A DNA stretch of 30,932 nt. Source: an uncultured Bacteroides sp. Its GTDB lineage: Bacteria; Bacteroidota; Bacteroidia; Bacteroidales; Bacteroidaceae. Below, piece after piece: positions 23,847-30,932 of the stretch; position 1 is the stretch's first letter; the number at the start of each line of letters is the position of its first letter. The notes beneath the pieces were generated by a model. The model did no database searches and had not been told where the DNA came from. It was given only the letters and a program-made list of their open reading frames with translations. A program made the position numbers and the translations under genes. The stretch lies in the NCBI RefSeq assembly GCF_949298305.1, contig NZ_CASFWU010000024.1, positions 1 through 30,932 of the forward strand, given 5' to 3'.

Positions 23847-23914
23847 TGGTTAGCGGTGAGCGGTTAACGGTTAGTATTACCCCAAACTCTGAACTCTAAA
23901 TTCTGAACTCTGAA
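23847..23914. repeat. Degenerate short repeats at the 3' end of the hexosaminidase gene
   Basis: GGTTAGCGGTGAGCGGTTAA-type words (23848-23876) are followed by CTGAACTCT words in tandem (23885-23914). The first family reappears, inverted, right after the fucosidase stop at 29068-29098. Confidence 0.6.
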
Positions 23915-23915
23915 C

Positions 23916-25901
23916 TCATTGGGCGGAAGCCTGAGGAGCCTCGGTGTAGTTATAAACTTTCAGGTTGGATATCCGGCTCTTGAAGGCGCCTGCCTTTTGC
24001 AGAGGGAACACCAGCGTGCGCACGTAGTTCATGGAATCCTTGCCGGCGTTGAAGTAACGCTTCCGGATGTCCATCTTCTCGACGAGACGGCCGTCTACGA
24101 AGAGCGAAGTGGAGCGGTTGTCTCCCTTGACCTGCACATTCATCTTCTCGCCCGGATAGGGACGGTAGTTGAACGTATTCAGATAGCCGTCGCGGGCAAA
24201 GCCAAACATCCCGCCCACAGGGTCGGCAAGGTAAAAGACGGCATTGTCCGAACGGAACAGCTCGGTGCCGGGCGCTTCGGGGGCTGCCTCCAGGTCGAAG
24301 CTGACGGTATAGTCATAGCCAATCTCGGGATAGGGCAATGACTCGCCTGAGCGAACTTCGGCGGCCTGGTAGACCAAGGCGGGTCCGCGTCCGATGCGTG
24401 CCAGCTGATTGACTCCCGGAGCCTCGCTCAACGAGCGGCGCAAGCGGTCAAAGTCGGCATAGGGCACGGTGACCTGCGCCCCCCACGTCTTTGCCGACAA
24501 GGTCTGCAAGGCGGGGAAAAGGCGGTGGTGGATGTCCTTGACGGAGATGCCGTTGCCCACATGGTCGTTCCACACGGCAAACATGCCTCCCAGAATGGCG
24601 GGGTCCTTCTCCTCGAAGACGGCCTTGGCCACCTGTGCGGGCGTCCAGTTGTTATAGAGGTATTCGGTGTTCAGATAGTCGTGATAATAGCCTGCCGCAG
24701 GGACGATGTAAACCAGGCCGTCGGGGATGCTGATGAGCTTGTAGCCCTGCTCCGCCATCGCCTTGGGGTCGGCATAGCCGTTATACCAGGCACTCATGAT
24801 GACATTTTCCGCCTTGACAGGCGTGTCGCCCGCCGCATGGGTCAGCGCGCCCCACACGCAGGCCTGCTTGCCATAGCTCTCCACCAGGCGGATGTAGCGG
24901 TCGGTGAAGGCGCGGAACTTCTCCACCACGTCCTTCTTCTTGTTGGAATACTCGTCGGTGCCGATGTGGACACGAGGGCCGCAGAATACAGGCTCGTCGC
25001 CTTCCAGATATTCCTTGAAGAGGGCGTCCATGAACGTATAAGTCTCGGGATTGAACAAGTCCAGGTGGTCCATGCCATACTCACGGCTGCCGATTTCGGG
25101 CTTGTAGTGGGAGAAGGCCAGGGTATGGGCGGGCGCGTCTATCTCGGGGATGATCTCGACGAACTGCGAGGCGGCCTCCTTCTGGAAGTCGATGAACTCG
25201 CGCTTGGTGTAGTAGCCGTCGCGGGCTGTCAGGCCCGGATAGGTGTCGCACTCCAGGCGGAAGGCGGCGTAGGTGCGGCCCCAGTCATGGCCATAGAACT
25301 GCTTGAAACCGTTGTCGTTGAGGTGTATCTGAAGGGTATTCATCTTATAGTAGGCCATCACCTTGACCAGGTCGCGCAGATAGGGCATGGGGATGAACTT
25401 GCGGCCGCAATCCATCATGAACCCGCGCAGGGCGTAGTCGGGATAGTCGCGTATCTGTCCTCGCGGCAGGCTGCGGAGGGAGTCCTGCTCGCTGAGCTGG
25501 AGCAGGGTGCGGGTGGCCCAGTAGACACCCGCCTCGCGGGGGGCGGAGACGGTGACGCTGCGGTCTATGCGGACGGCATAGCCTTCGTCGCCCAGCTTCT
25601 TGTCGCCCTTCAGGGTCAGGAAAATGTCGCCGGGGCGGGGTTTACCCTCGTCCACGCGGAGGGCGGTGCCGAACATCTGTTCGTAGTCGGCCGCAAACGC
25701 CTCGGCCACAGCACGCAGGGAGGGCTGTCCACAGACGACGCGCATGTCGGCAGCGGGCAGGAAACGGCCTTCGGCTCCCTTCCACTCCTTCAGCTCGGGG
25801 ATGACAAAGGGCTTCTCATTGCGGGCATACAGCCCCAACTGCACAGAAAGGAAAAGAACGAGGCACAGGGCACGGGCAAAAGAAAAAAAGGTGTTCATCA
25901 T
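23916..25901 (-). CDS. Secreted GH20 beta-N-acetylhexosaminidase
   Basis: A 661-residue glycosidase that removes terminal beta-linked GlcNAc or GalNAc from host-type glycans. The start MMNTFFSFARALCLVLFLSV at 25901 gives a signal peptide; a longer frame to 26057 covers a terminator and is rejected. An N-terminal GH20b-like domain (about 30-150) precedes the TIM barrel opening with RGFMMDCGRKFIP (159-171). The catalytic Asp-Glu pair is in HIGTDEYSN (Asp316, Glu317). The barrel is followed by a C-terminal beta-sandwich of about 150 residues resembling LamG/concanavalin lectin domains (TVSFDLEA, LFVDGRLVEK). It was likely secreted to the periplasm or surface. It has its own promoter and no PUL genes beside it. 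Confidence 0.92.
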   Translation of the reverse strand: MMNTFFSFARALCLVLFLSVQLGLYARNEKPFVIPELKEWKGAEGRFLPAADMRVVCGQPSLRAVAEAFAADYEQMFGTALRVDEGKPRPGDIFLTLKGDKKLGDEGYAVRIDRSVTVSAPREAGVYWATRTLLQLSEQDSLRSLPRGQIRDYPDYALRGFMMDCGRKFIPMPYLRDLVKVMAYYKMNTLQIHLNDNGFKQFYGHDWGRTYAAFRLECDTYPGLTARDGYYTKREFIDFQKEAASQFVEIIPEIDAPAHTLAFSHYKPEIGSREYGMDHLDLFNPETYTFMDALFKEYLEGDEPVFCGPRVHIGTDEYSNKKKDVVEKFRAFTDRYIRLVESYGKQACVWGALTHAAGDTPVKAENVIMSAWYNGYADPKAMAEQGYKLISIPDGLVYIVPAAGYYHDYLNTEYLYNNWTPAQVAKAVFEEKDPAILGGMFAVWNDHVGNGISVKDIHHRLFPALQTLSAKTWGAQVTVPYADFDRLRRSLSEAPGVNQLARIGRGPALVYQAAEVRSGESLPYPEIGYDYTVSFDLEAAPEAPGTELFRSDNAVFYLADPVGGMFGFARDGYLNTFNYRPYPGEKMNVQVKGDNRSTSLFVDGRLVEKMDIRKRYFNAGKDSMNYVRTLVFPLQKAGAFKSRISNLKVYNYTEAPQASAQ

Positions 25902-25930
25902 ACAGGGAGATAGTTTAAAGTTAACAAAAA

Positions 25931-25946
25931 GACAACGGCGGTTGTC
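25931..25946. promoter_or_regulatory. Inverted repeat in the hexosaminidase leader
   Basis: GACAAC (25931-25936) and GTTGTC (25941-25946) flank GGCG. It lies between the -7 box and the ATG, so it could be an operator or a leader hairpin. Confidence 0.4.
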
Positions 25947-25956
25947 CAAAACGATG

Positions 25957-25964
25957 CAAATATA
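25957..25964 (-). promoter_or_regulatory. -7 box of the hexosaminidase gene
   Basis: The minus strand reads TATATTTG, a perfect core, 56 bp before the ATG. The -33 region overlaps the T tract of the upstream terminator. Confidence 0.55.
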
Positions 25965-25979
25965 CAAAAAGTAGGAAAC

Positions 25980-26042
25980 AAAAAAAAGAGGGTGCGCCAG
26001 GAATCGGAGAAGAAAACCCTTTCTCCATCCCGGCGCGCCCTC
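25980..26042 (-). terminator. Strong terminator downstream of the zinc metallopeptidase
   Basis: GAGGGTGCGCC (25988-25998) pairs with GGCGCGCCCTC (26032-26042), with an inner GGAGAA/TTCTCC stem. On the minus strand eight T follow. Confidence 0.85.
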
Positions 26043-26086
26043 CCACTCTATTGTCAAAACTAAAAGTGGCTGACATTTTGTAGTTT

Positions 26087-26164
26087 TTTAGGCACGGAAT
26101 TACACGGAAATTCGCGGATTATTATTCTTCTTTCTCCGTGTTATCCGCGTAATCCGTGCCTAAA
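26087..26164. repeat. Large imperfect palindrome of CGGATTAC-type words
   Basis: TTTAGGCACGGA (26087-26098) and TCCGTGCCTAAA (26153-26164) are perfect 12-bp arms. Inside, ACACGGA, CGCGGATTA, TCCGTG and ATCCGCGTAA repeat the same word in both orientations. It lies between the peptidase stop and its terminator. Confidence 0.75.
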
Positions 26165-26201
26165 GGAAAGCAGCTTCTTATTAATTTGACGACCTTGAAG
26201 A

Positions 26202-26897
26202 TTAGTCGCGGCGGCCCATGAAAATCATGATGTAGTAAATGAGCGTGGCCAGCGAGCCGAGGGCGGCCACCACGTAGGTGTAGGCGGCAGAGCGGAGGGC
26301 GTCTTCGGCCTTATCGTGGTTAAAGGCATTGGTGATGCCGCTGGCGCTGAGCCAAACCAGGGCGCGCTTGCTGGCGTTGATTTCCACCGGCAGGGTGACG
26401 AAGCTGAACAGCGTAGTGGTGGCAAAAAGGATGATACCGGCCAACAGCAGCCCGGGGAAAGAATTAATCAGCAAGATACCCGCCAGGAGCACCCACGTCA
26501 TGATGTTGGAGGCAAACGAAACCACCGGCACCAGTTTGCTGCGCAGCGTGAGGGGGGCGTAGGCACGGGCGTGCTGGAGGGCGTGTCCGCATTCGTGGGC
26601 AGCCACGGCGGCGGCCATGATGCTGTTGCTGCTGTAGACGCTCTCGCTGAGGTTCACCGTCTTGTTGGCGGGGTTGTAGTGGTCGGTCAGGTGTCCGGGC
26701 GTGTGGGTCACCTGCACGTCGTAGATGCCGTTGTCGTTAAGCATCTTGCGTGCCACGTCGGCGCCCGTCATGCCGTTGCCCGTAGGTATCTTGGAGTACT
26801 TCTTGAACTTGCTCTGCAGGTTCATCTGCACCAGCCAGCTCACCACAGCCACACCGATAAATATAATCCATTGCAATCCTATCATTCCAGTTCCCAT
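26202..26897 (-). CDS. Membrane zinc metallopeptidase (YugP type)
   Basis: A 231-residue integral membrane protein. An N-terminal membrane segment (8-25) is followed by a cytoplasmic part with the zinc motif HECGH at 101-105, the preceding GHLTDHYNP and NLSESVYSSNSI segments, two or three more membrane segments and a final one before the tail MGRRD. This layout is that of the neutral zinc metallopeptidase family that includes B. subtilis YugP. The biological substrate is unknown. An alternative start is Met5. It has its own promoter core upstream and a strong terminator downstream. Confidence 0.9.
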   Translation of the reverse strand: MGTGMIGLQWIIFIGVAVVSWLVQMNLQSKFKKYSKIPTGNGMTGADVARKMLNDNGIYDVQVTHTPGHLTDHYNPANKTVNLSESVYSSNSIMAAAVAAHECGHALQHARAYAPLTLRSKLVPVVSFASNIMTWVLLAGILLINSFPGLLLAGIILFATTTLFSFVTLPVEINASKRALVWLSASGITNAFNHDKAEDALRSAAYTYVVAALGSLATLIYYIMIFMGRRD

Positions 26898-26960
26898 AAT
26901 TTTGTCTTTTCGTTAAATGAATAATTAGTGTTTTAATAAAGTAAGTAACAAACAGTTTGC

Positions 26961-26968
26961 CAAATATA
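26961..26968 (-). promoter_or_regulatory. -7 box of the zinc metallopeptidase gene
   Basis: The minus strand reads TATATTTG, a perfect core, 64 bp before the ATG. Confidence 0.55.
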
Positions 26969-27133
26969 AGGGAAGATGTCCAAAACAGCATAAGATTTAA
27001 CACAGATTATGGATTTTGTCGAACATTTTCCGAACAATGTACAGCAGCTTAAAACGATAAACAGCTAACAGACAAGATGTTGGGCAAACACGAATGTACA
27101 CCACCCGTCCGCGGGAGCTTTTCAGAAAGCCCT

Positions 27134-27141
27134 TACCTTTG
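27134..27141 (+). promoter_or_regulatory. -7 box of the PAP2 gene
   Basis: TACCTTTG is a perfect core 37 bp before the ATG at 27179. It rules out the earlier in-frame start at 27077. Confidence 0.6.
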
Positions 27142-27178
27142 CGGTCGCAATCCGTTTTTACCAACAACAGCGACAATC

Positions 27179-28723
27179 ATGACACCTAAACTCTTAACTG
27201 CCATTATTGCATTCACCGCCCTCGCTACATCCGCCCACGGATACGAGACAACGCAAACCGACAGCCTCCGAGACGACGCTTCCTCCCGATGCAGCCGGAA
27301 GGAGGCCTTCGACCGCAACTTCTCATACATGGGCCTGCCCCTCATCGTGTCCGGCCTCGTCATCAAGGAGCAGAACACCCACTTCCGCACCCTGCGCAAC
27401 CGTTTCGAGCCCACCTTCCACCGCCGCTACGACGACTACACCCAATACCTGCCGCTGGCCACAGCCTGGGGACTGAAGCTGGCTGGAGTGGAGAGCCGCA
27501 GCTCGTGGGGCGAAATGGCGGTGAGCAACCTGTTTTCGGCCGCGCTGATGGCGGGCATGGTCAACTCGCTGAAGTACACCGTCAAGGAAAGGCGGCCCGA
27601 CGACTCGGCCGACAACTCCTTCCCCTCGGGCCACACAGCCACGGCCTTCCTCTGCGCCACCATCCTGCACAAGGAGTATGGCGCGCGGAGCCCCTGGTAC
27701 AGCATAGGCGGCTACACGCTGGCAGGACTGACGGGCATCACCCGACAGCTGAACAACCGCCACTGGATAGGCGACGTGCTGGTGGGGGCAGGCATCGGCA
27801 TCCTCTCTGCCGACCTGGGCTACTTCTTCAGCGACCTGATTTTCAAGCCGGAATACACGGACAGAGGACGGGAGACGGACTTCGGCCGCTACGACGCACC
27901 TTCTTTCCTGGCTTTCAACATGGGCGCGGCCACTGGGCCAAGAAGCCTGAAGGCCGCCGAAATCTACGACCACGAACACGGCTCGTCGCTCGGCATGAGG
28001 CTGCGGACGGGGACGAGCACCGTGGTCAGCGTAGAGGGAGCCTGGTTCTTCAACACCTACGTGGGCATAGGCGGACGGCTGAAGGTATCGACCACTCCGC
28101 TGACGGCCGACATTCCTCCTGCCAATCTGAAGCGCTTCGACATGGACGGCGACCGGAAAGAAGGCGCACCTGTCAATATGTTTCTACTGAAAGGGCTGGG
28201 TTCCGACCACCTGGGCATCTTCGACGTGGACTTGGGCGTCTACCTCTCCTACCCCCTCAGCCGACGGATGCTGGTGGGCACCAAAGTGCTGATGGGCAGA
28301 AGGCTGACCGCAGACTTCAGCCTGAACTCCGTCTGCCGCATCAACCCGCAGATATTCGACCGCAACCGGGTGAGCGAAGCCGACTACAACCGCTACTACC
28401 GCGACGACGTGGAGTACTACCTCCGTCAGGAAGGTCTGACGGCAGCGGACTTGAGGGAAGCGGAGTTTGTGGACGAAGAGTTTCTGAAAATCAGGAAAAG
28501 CAGCGTACACAAGGTGGGGACGGGCGTCTGGCTGACCTACCGATACAAGAAGAATGCGGCCTTCAGGCTCTATGCGGACTATGACTTTGCCGCCCCGCGC
28601 CTGACCTACGAGCTGAAAAACTCGTGGACGGACGAGCAGGGCGAAAGGGAACTGCGCACGTACAGCCAAAGGACGGCCATGCACAACGTCACGCTGGGCG
28701 CCTCCATCGGGTTCGTGTTTTGA
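27179..28723 (+). CDS. PAP2 phosphatase with a C-terminal outer-membrane-type barrel
   Basis: A 514-residue protein with a signal peptide (MTPKLLTAIIAFTALATSAHG). Residues about 45-222 are a PAP2 lipid phosphatase domain with all three motifs: KYTVKERRP (Lys132 to Pro140), PSGH (149-152) and TRQLNNRHWIGD (His195, Asp199). The remaining 290 residues are not part of PAP2. They show alternating polar and hydrophobic strands with aromatic ends (MRLRTGTSTVVSVEGAWFF, VGIGGRLKV, LYADYDF) and end in phenylalanine (GASIGFVF), as outer-membrane barrels do. The natural reading is a periplasm- or outer-membrane-located phosphatase acting on lipid or diphosphate substrates. The substrate is unknown and the barrel is inferred from pattern only. 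Confidence 0.85.
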   Translation: MTPKLLTAIIAFTALATSAHGYETTQTDSLRDDASSRCSRKEAFDRNFSYMGLPLIVSGLVIKEQNTHFRTLRNRFEPTFHRRYDDYTQYLPLATAWGLKLAGVESRSSWGEMAVSNLFSAALMAGMVNSLKYTVKERRPDDSADNSFPSGHTATAFLCATILHKEYGARSPWYSIGGYTLAGLTGITRQLNNRHWIGDVLVGAGIGILSADLGYFFSDLIFKPEYTDRGRETDFGRYDAPSFLAFNMGAATGPRSLKAAEIYDHEHGSSLGMRLRTGTSTVVSVEGAWFFNTYVGIGGRLKVSTTPLTADIPPANLKRFDMDGDRKEGAPVNMFLLKGLGSDHLGIFDVDLGVYLSYPLSRRMLVGTKVLMGRRLTADFSLNSVCRINPQIFDRNRVSEADYNRYYRDDVEYYLRQEGLTAADLREAEFVDEEFLKIRKSSVHKVGTGVWLTYRYKKNAAFRLYADYDFAAPRLTYELKNSWTDEQGERELRTYSQRTAMHNVTLGASIGFVF

Positions 28724-28732
28724 GCGGATTCA

Positions 28733-28800
28733 CCACAGAGGACACAGAGTCTCACAGAGTTTTTATTTAAACGCAGATTGACGCAGATTAGCGCAGATTA
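28733..28800 (+). repeat. Short tandem words after the PAP2 gene
   Basis: CACAGAG occurs three times (28734, 28743, 28753) and CGCAGATT three times at an exact 10-bp period (28772, 28782, 28792). It precedes repeat copy C. Confidence 0.65.
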
Positions 28801-28805
28801 GAAAA

Positions 28806-28988
28806 CTTAAGTTTCGGATTTAATATTTCTCTGGTAGTTAAGAAGTTAAGAAGTTAAGGAGTTAAGCCAATACATTGTGAGCTGTTCGTTTTTCTATTGG
28901 CTTTTAACTTCTAAGCCCGTCTAAGACGGGCGATAACTCCTTTTAACTCCTTTAACTCCCGCAAGTTTCGGTAAAACCGAAACTTGAG
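28806..28988 (+). repeat. MITE-like palindromic element, copy C, with possible target duplication
   Basis: A 183-bp element with ends CTTAAGTTTCGG and CCGAAACTTGAG (11 of 12 inverted). It is flanked by the 8-bp direct repeat TTAGAAAA (28798-28805 and 28989-28996). Inside are GGAGTTAAGCCAATA (28858-28872), its inverted partner (28895-28911), the 7-bp hairpin GCCCGTC/GACGGGC (28915-28931) and the palindrome CAAGTTTCGGT/ACCGAAACTTG (28962-28986). It is the shortest and cleanest copy. Confidence 0.85.
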
Positions 28989-29067
28989 TTAGAAAAATAA
29001 TAATCTGTGGTCATCGGTCCCGTCTGTGTCATCTGTGTGCCAAGCCTCCACGCCGCACGGCATACTA

Positions 29068-29098
29068 ACCACTCACCACTAACCGTTAACCGCTAACA
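29068..29098 (+). repeat. Degenerate AACCGTTAACCGCTAAC repeat at the 3' end of the fucosidase gene
   Basis: AACCACTCACCACTAACC and GTTAACCGCTAAC are variants of one word and the inverse of the family at 23848-23876. The region ends at the fucosidase stop codon. Confidence 0.6.
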
Positions 29099-29099
29099 C

Positions 29100-30404
29100 T
29101 CACTCCAGCAGCAGCTCAATCACCGTGTCCGTATCGGTGGGCACTTCGCCCAGCAGCAGCGTGATGCCGCCGTCCACCTTCTTGAACTTCACCGGCTTCT
29201 TGTCCACAAAGGCAAAGGCACGTTTCACCTGCCTGCCCTCCAGCGGCAGGAAGAGGGCCTTGTCCTGCAAGTCGAGGATGTGGACAAAGAGGCGGTTGCC
29301 CTTCTGGGTGGTGACACCCCAGGGATGGGGAGCCACGCAGCCGCCACGGGTGCCGTAGATGGTCTCGCCATAAACCTTCATCCACTCGCCCATCTCGGCC
29401 AGGCGCTGCACGGCCACTTCGGGCAGGCATCCGTCCGGCTGCGGGCCCACGTTCATCAGCAGGTTGGCATCCTTGCCGGCCGCCTTCACCAGGTAGTGTA
29501 TCAGCGTCTTGGTGGACTTATAGTTCTGGTCGGTAATCTTGTAGCCCCACATGCCGTTCATGGTCTCGCACGTCTCCAGCGGCAGGGCGCTGATGTCCTG
29601 CCCCGAGAGTCCGGCCTTGTTCTCGCCCGGCAGGTCGCGCTCGAAGATTTGGATGTCCTCGCCCTCGAAGGGCACCTGGTGGTGGTTGTTGCCTATCAGG
29701 CAGGCGGGCTGCAGCTTGTGGATGAGCGCATACTGTTCGGGCAGCTGCCAGTCGAAGTCAGGGTTCTGGTCCTGGTCCCACAGGCCGTCGAACCAGATGG
29801 CGCCAATCTCGCCGTAGTTGGTCAGCAGCTCGGTCAGCTGGTTGTTCATGAATCGGTAGTAGCTGGGCCAGTCGCCCGCGGGGTTGGGCCGGCCGGTGCC
29901 CCGTCCCGTCCTGCCCCACGGGGCATCCTCGCGATACCAGTCGATGTGCGAGTAGTAGAGGTGCAGGCGGATGCCCTGCTTGTGGCACTCGTCGGCCAGC
30001 TCCTTCAGCACGTCGCGCTTGAAGGGGGTGGCGTCCACAATGTTGTAGTCGGAATACTGGGTGTCGAACATCGAGAAGCCTTCGTGGTGGCGGGTCGTGA
30101 AGCAGATGTACTGCGCTCCCGACGCCTTGATGGCGGCCACCCACCGGGCGGCATCGAACTTGGCGGGATAGAAGCCGCCTGCCAGTTTGGCATACTCCTT
30201 ATAGTTCAGGTCGTTGTTGGTCATGGTCCATTCGCCCGTGGCCAGCATGGCATACAGGCCCCAGTGGAGGAAGATGCCGAACTTCTTGTCCCTGAACTCC
30301 TGGCGCGACTTCAGGTTCTCTGCCGAAGGAGCATAATTCTGGGCACGCAGGGGGAAGGCGAGGCTGCCCAGCAGCAAAACGAAAGCTAACAGATGTGTTT
30401 TCAT
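29100..30404 (-). CDS. Secreted GH29 alpha-L-fucosidase
   Basis: A 434-residue exo-alpha-L-fucosidase with signal peptide MKTHLLAFVLLLGSLAFPLR. The GH29 barrel motifs are FGIFLHWGLYA (42-52), FTTRHHEGF (102-110), LHLYYSHIDWY (147-157) and IGAIWFDGLWD with the nucleophile Asp206. LMNVGPQPDG in the C-terminal half is also typical. The acid/base is probably one of the glutamates in EGEDIQIFERDLPG (about 247-260). The short C-terminal beta domain is present, and length is normal. It likely releases fucose from mucin-type or milk-type glycans in the periplasm. It has its own promoter and no PUL partners are in the window. Confidence 0.94.
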   Translation of the reverse strand: MKTHLLAFVLLLGSLAFPLRAQNYAPSAENLKSRQEFRDKKFGIFLHWGLYAMLATGEWTMTNNDLNYKEYAKLAGGFYPAKFDAARWVAAIKASGAQYICFTTRHHEGFSMFDTQYSDYNIVDATPFKRDVLKELADECHKQGIRLHLYYSHIDWYREDAPWGRTGRGTGRPNPAGDWPSYYRFMNNQLTELLTNYGEIGAIWFDGLWDQDQNPDFDWQLPEQYALIHKLQPACLIGNNHHQVPFEGEDIQIFERDLPGENKAGLSGQDISALPLETCETMNGMWGYKITDQNYKSTKTLIHYLVKAAGKDANLLMNVGPQPDGCLPEVAVQRLAEMGEWMKVYGETIYGTRGGCVAPHPWGVTTQKGNRLFVHILDLQDKALFLPLEGRQVKRAFAFVDKKPVKFKKVDGGITLLLGEVPTDTDTVIELLLE

Positions 30405-30432
30405 AAATTATCTTTTTAGTATAACAGGTCTG

Positions 30433-30440
30433 CAAAGTTA
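30433..30440 (-). promoter_or_regulatory. -7 box of the fucosidase gene
   Basis: The minus strand reads TAACTTTG, a perfect core, 29 bp before the ATG. Confidence 0.6.
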
Positions 30441-30825
30441 ATGAAAGCCGGCGGAATTGCACGAGCCCAATCGGGGTGAAATATCTGCCCTCTCCAATTC
30501 CGCGTGTCGGTTTTCCGGGTTCATGAGGGGGGGGCAAGAAACGGCTTCGGGGGCTTGCAAGCATTTCCCTTTCCCCTCCCCAGCAAAGATACGTACAACC
30601 GGACGAAGAGCCAAAAACGAGGCACCGGAAACAAGTGAAAATCTGTTAAAAACAAGCGGTAGTCGCATTAAATATTGTTAACCACCTGCAAGACAGGGGG
30701 ATGCGCAAGAAAAACGTGATATCCCTCTCCCGTACGGGAGCGAATGGTTCGTCCGCACATTCAGGAAACAATCCGCATTTCCGCCCGCACTTCAATAAAT
30801 ATATACATTCCAACATTTTTCCCCA

Positions 30826-30855
30826 ATGACAGTAATGACAGATGACAGATGACAG
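30826..30855 (+). repeat. ATGACAG tandem repeat
   Basis: Four perfect 7-bp copies at 30826, 30835, 30842 and 30849; the last three are directly adjacent. Confidence 0.85.
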
Positions 30856-30932
30856 TTTGTTATTTTAGGCTTTTACGCTTGGATGAAGAGGAATGTTAAT
30901 TATTTTAATATTATATATATTATATATTATAT

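Larger units (their letters stand above)
30405..30932. other. Non-coding right end of the window
   Basis: About 530 bp without a supported gene. It holds the fucosidase promoter, a run of eight G (30527-30534), the palindromes GCTTGCAAGC (30553-30562) and CTCCCGTACGGGAG (30727-30740), four ATGACAG units (30826-30855) and an AT-rich end. Confidence 0.55.

Noticed and set aside
24525..25913. 462-codon plus-strand frame
   Set aside because: It is antisense to the GH20 gene, whose catalytic motifs are clear.
29280..30389. 369-codon plus-strand frame
   Set aside because: It is antisense to the GH29 gene, with shadow-like Val/Leu/Gly-rich composition.

Overview
The window looks like chromosomal DNA of a gut Bacteroides species. 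Evidence seen: many genes are preceded by the Bacteroides promoter core TAnnTTTG, ribosome binding sites are weak, and the gene set is typical of the genus (secreted GH20 and GH29 glycosidases, a TonB of Bacteroides type, a Bacteroidales-type steroid reductase cluster). The exact species cannot be read from the sequence alone. No rRNA, CRISPR array, prophage or transposase gene was seen.

Layout. 1-2969 (minus strand): start of a secreted or membrane protein, tRNA-Ser(GGA), tatD, a polyprenyl diphosphate synthase, and a tonB gene broken by a one-base frameshift. 3508-8150 (plus): cytidylate kinase, ispH, a secreted S41-like peptidase and pfkA. 8285-11441 (minus): a cluster of a 5-alpha-steroid-reductase-like membrane protein, an Old Yellow Enzyme and a short-chain dehydrogenase. 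This matches the arrangement reported in Bacteroidales for reduction of 3-oxo bile acids or steroids (5AR, 5BR, 3-beta-HSDH). 12152-14047 (plus): an SF1 helicase with a promoter so close to its ATG that the mRNA may be leaderless. 14465-19013 (minus): cbpM, cbpA, a threonine aldolase, groEL and groES. 19014-20852: a gene-poor, repeat-rich island that holds one unlisted 52-residue membrane protein gene with its own promoter, strong Shine-Dalgarno sequence and terminator. 20853-26897 (minus): a MATE transporter, hisS, a GH20 hexosaminidase and a membrane zinc metallopeptidase. 27179-28723 (plus): a PAP2 phosphatase joined to a probable outer-membrane barrel. 29100-30404 (minus): a GH29 alpha-L-fucosidase. 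30405-30932 has no gene I can support.

The most unusual content is between genes. (1) Three copies of a 180-285 bp MITE-like element (10387-10670, 20603-20837, 28806-28988) share terminal inverted repeats around CTCAAGTTTCG and an inner hairpin whose stem differs between copies but stays paired. One copy sits inside the steroid cluster. (2) Three four-unit arrays have an exact 22-bp period. Two have the core CCGTGCAAGC (11803-11890 and, in opposite orientation, 19604-19691). The third has an 18-bp near-palindromic core (19876-19959). Because 22 is not a multiple of 3, the arrays are not protein repeats; phased binding sites or iteron-like arrays are the natural hypotheses. (3) Several gene 3' ends carry other short degenerate repeats or palindromes.
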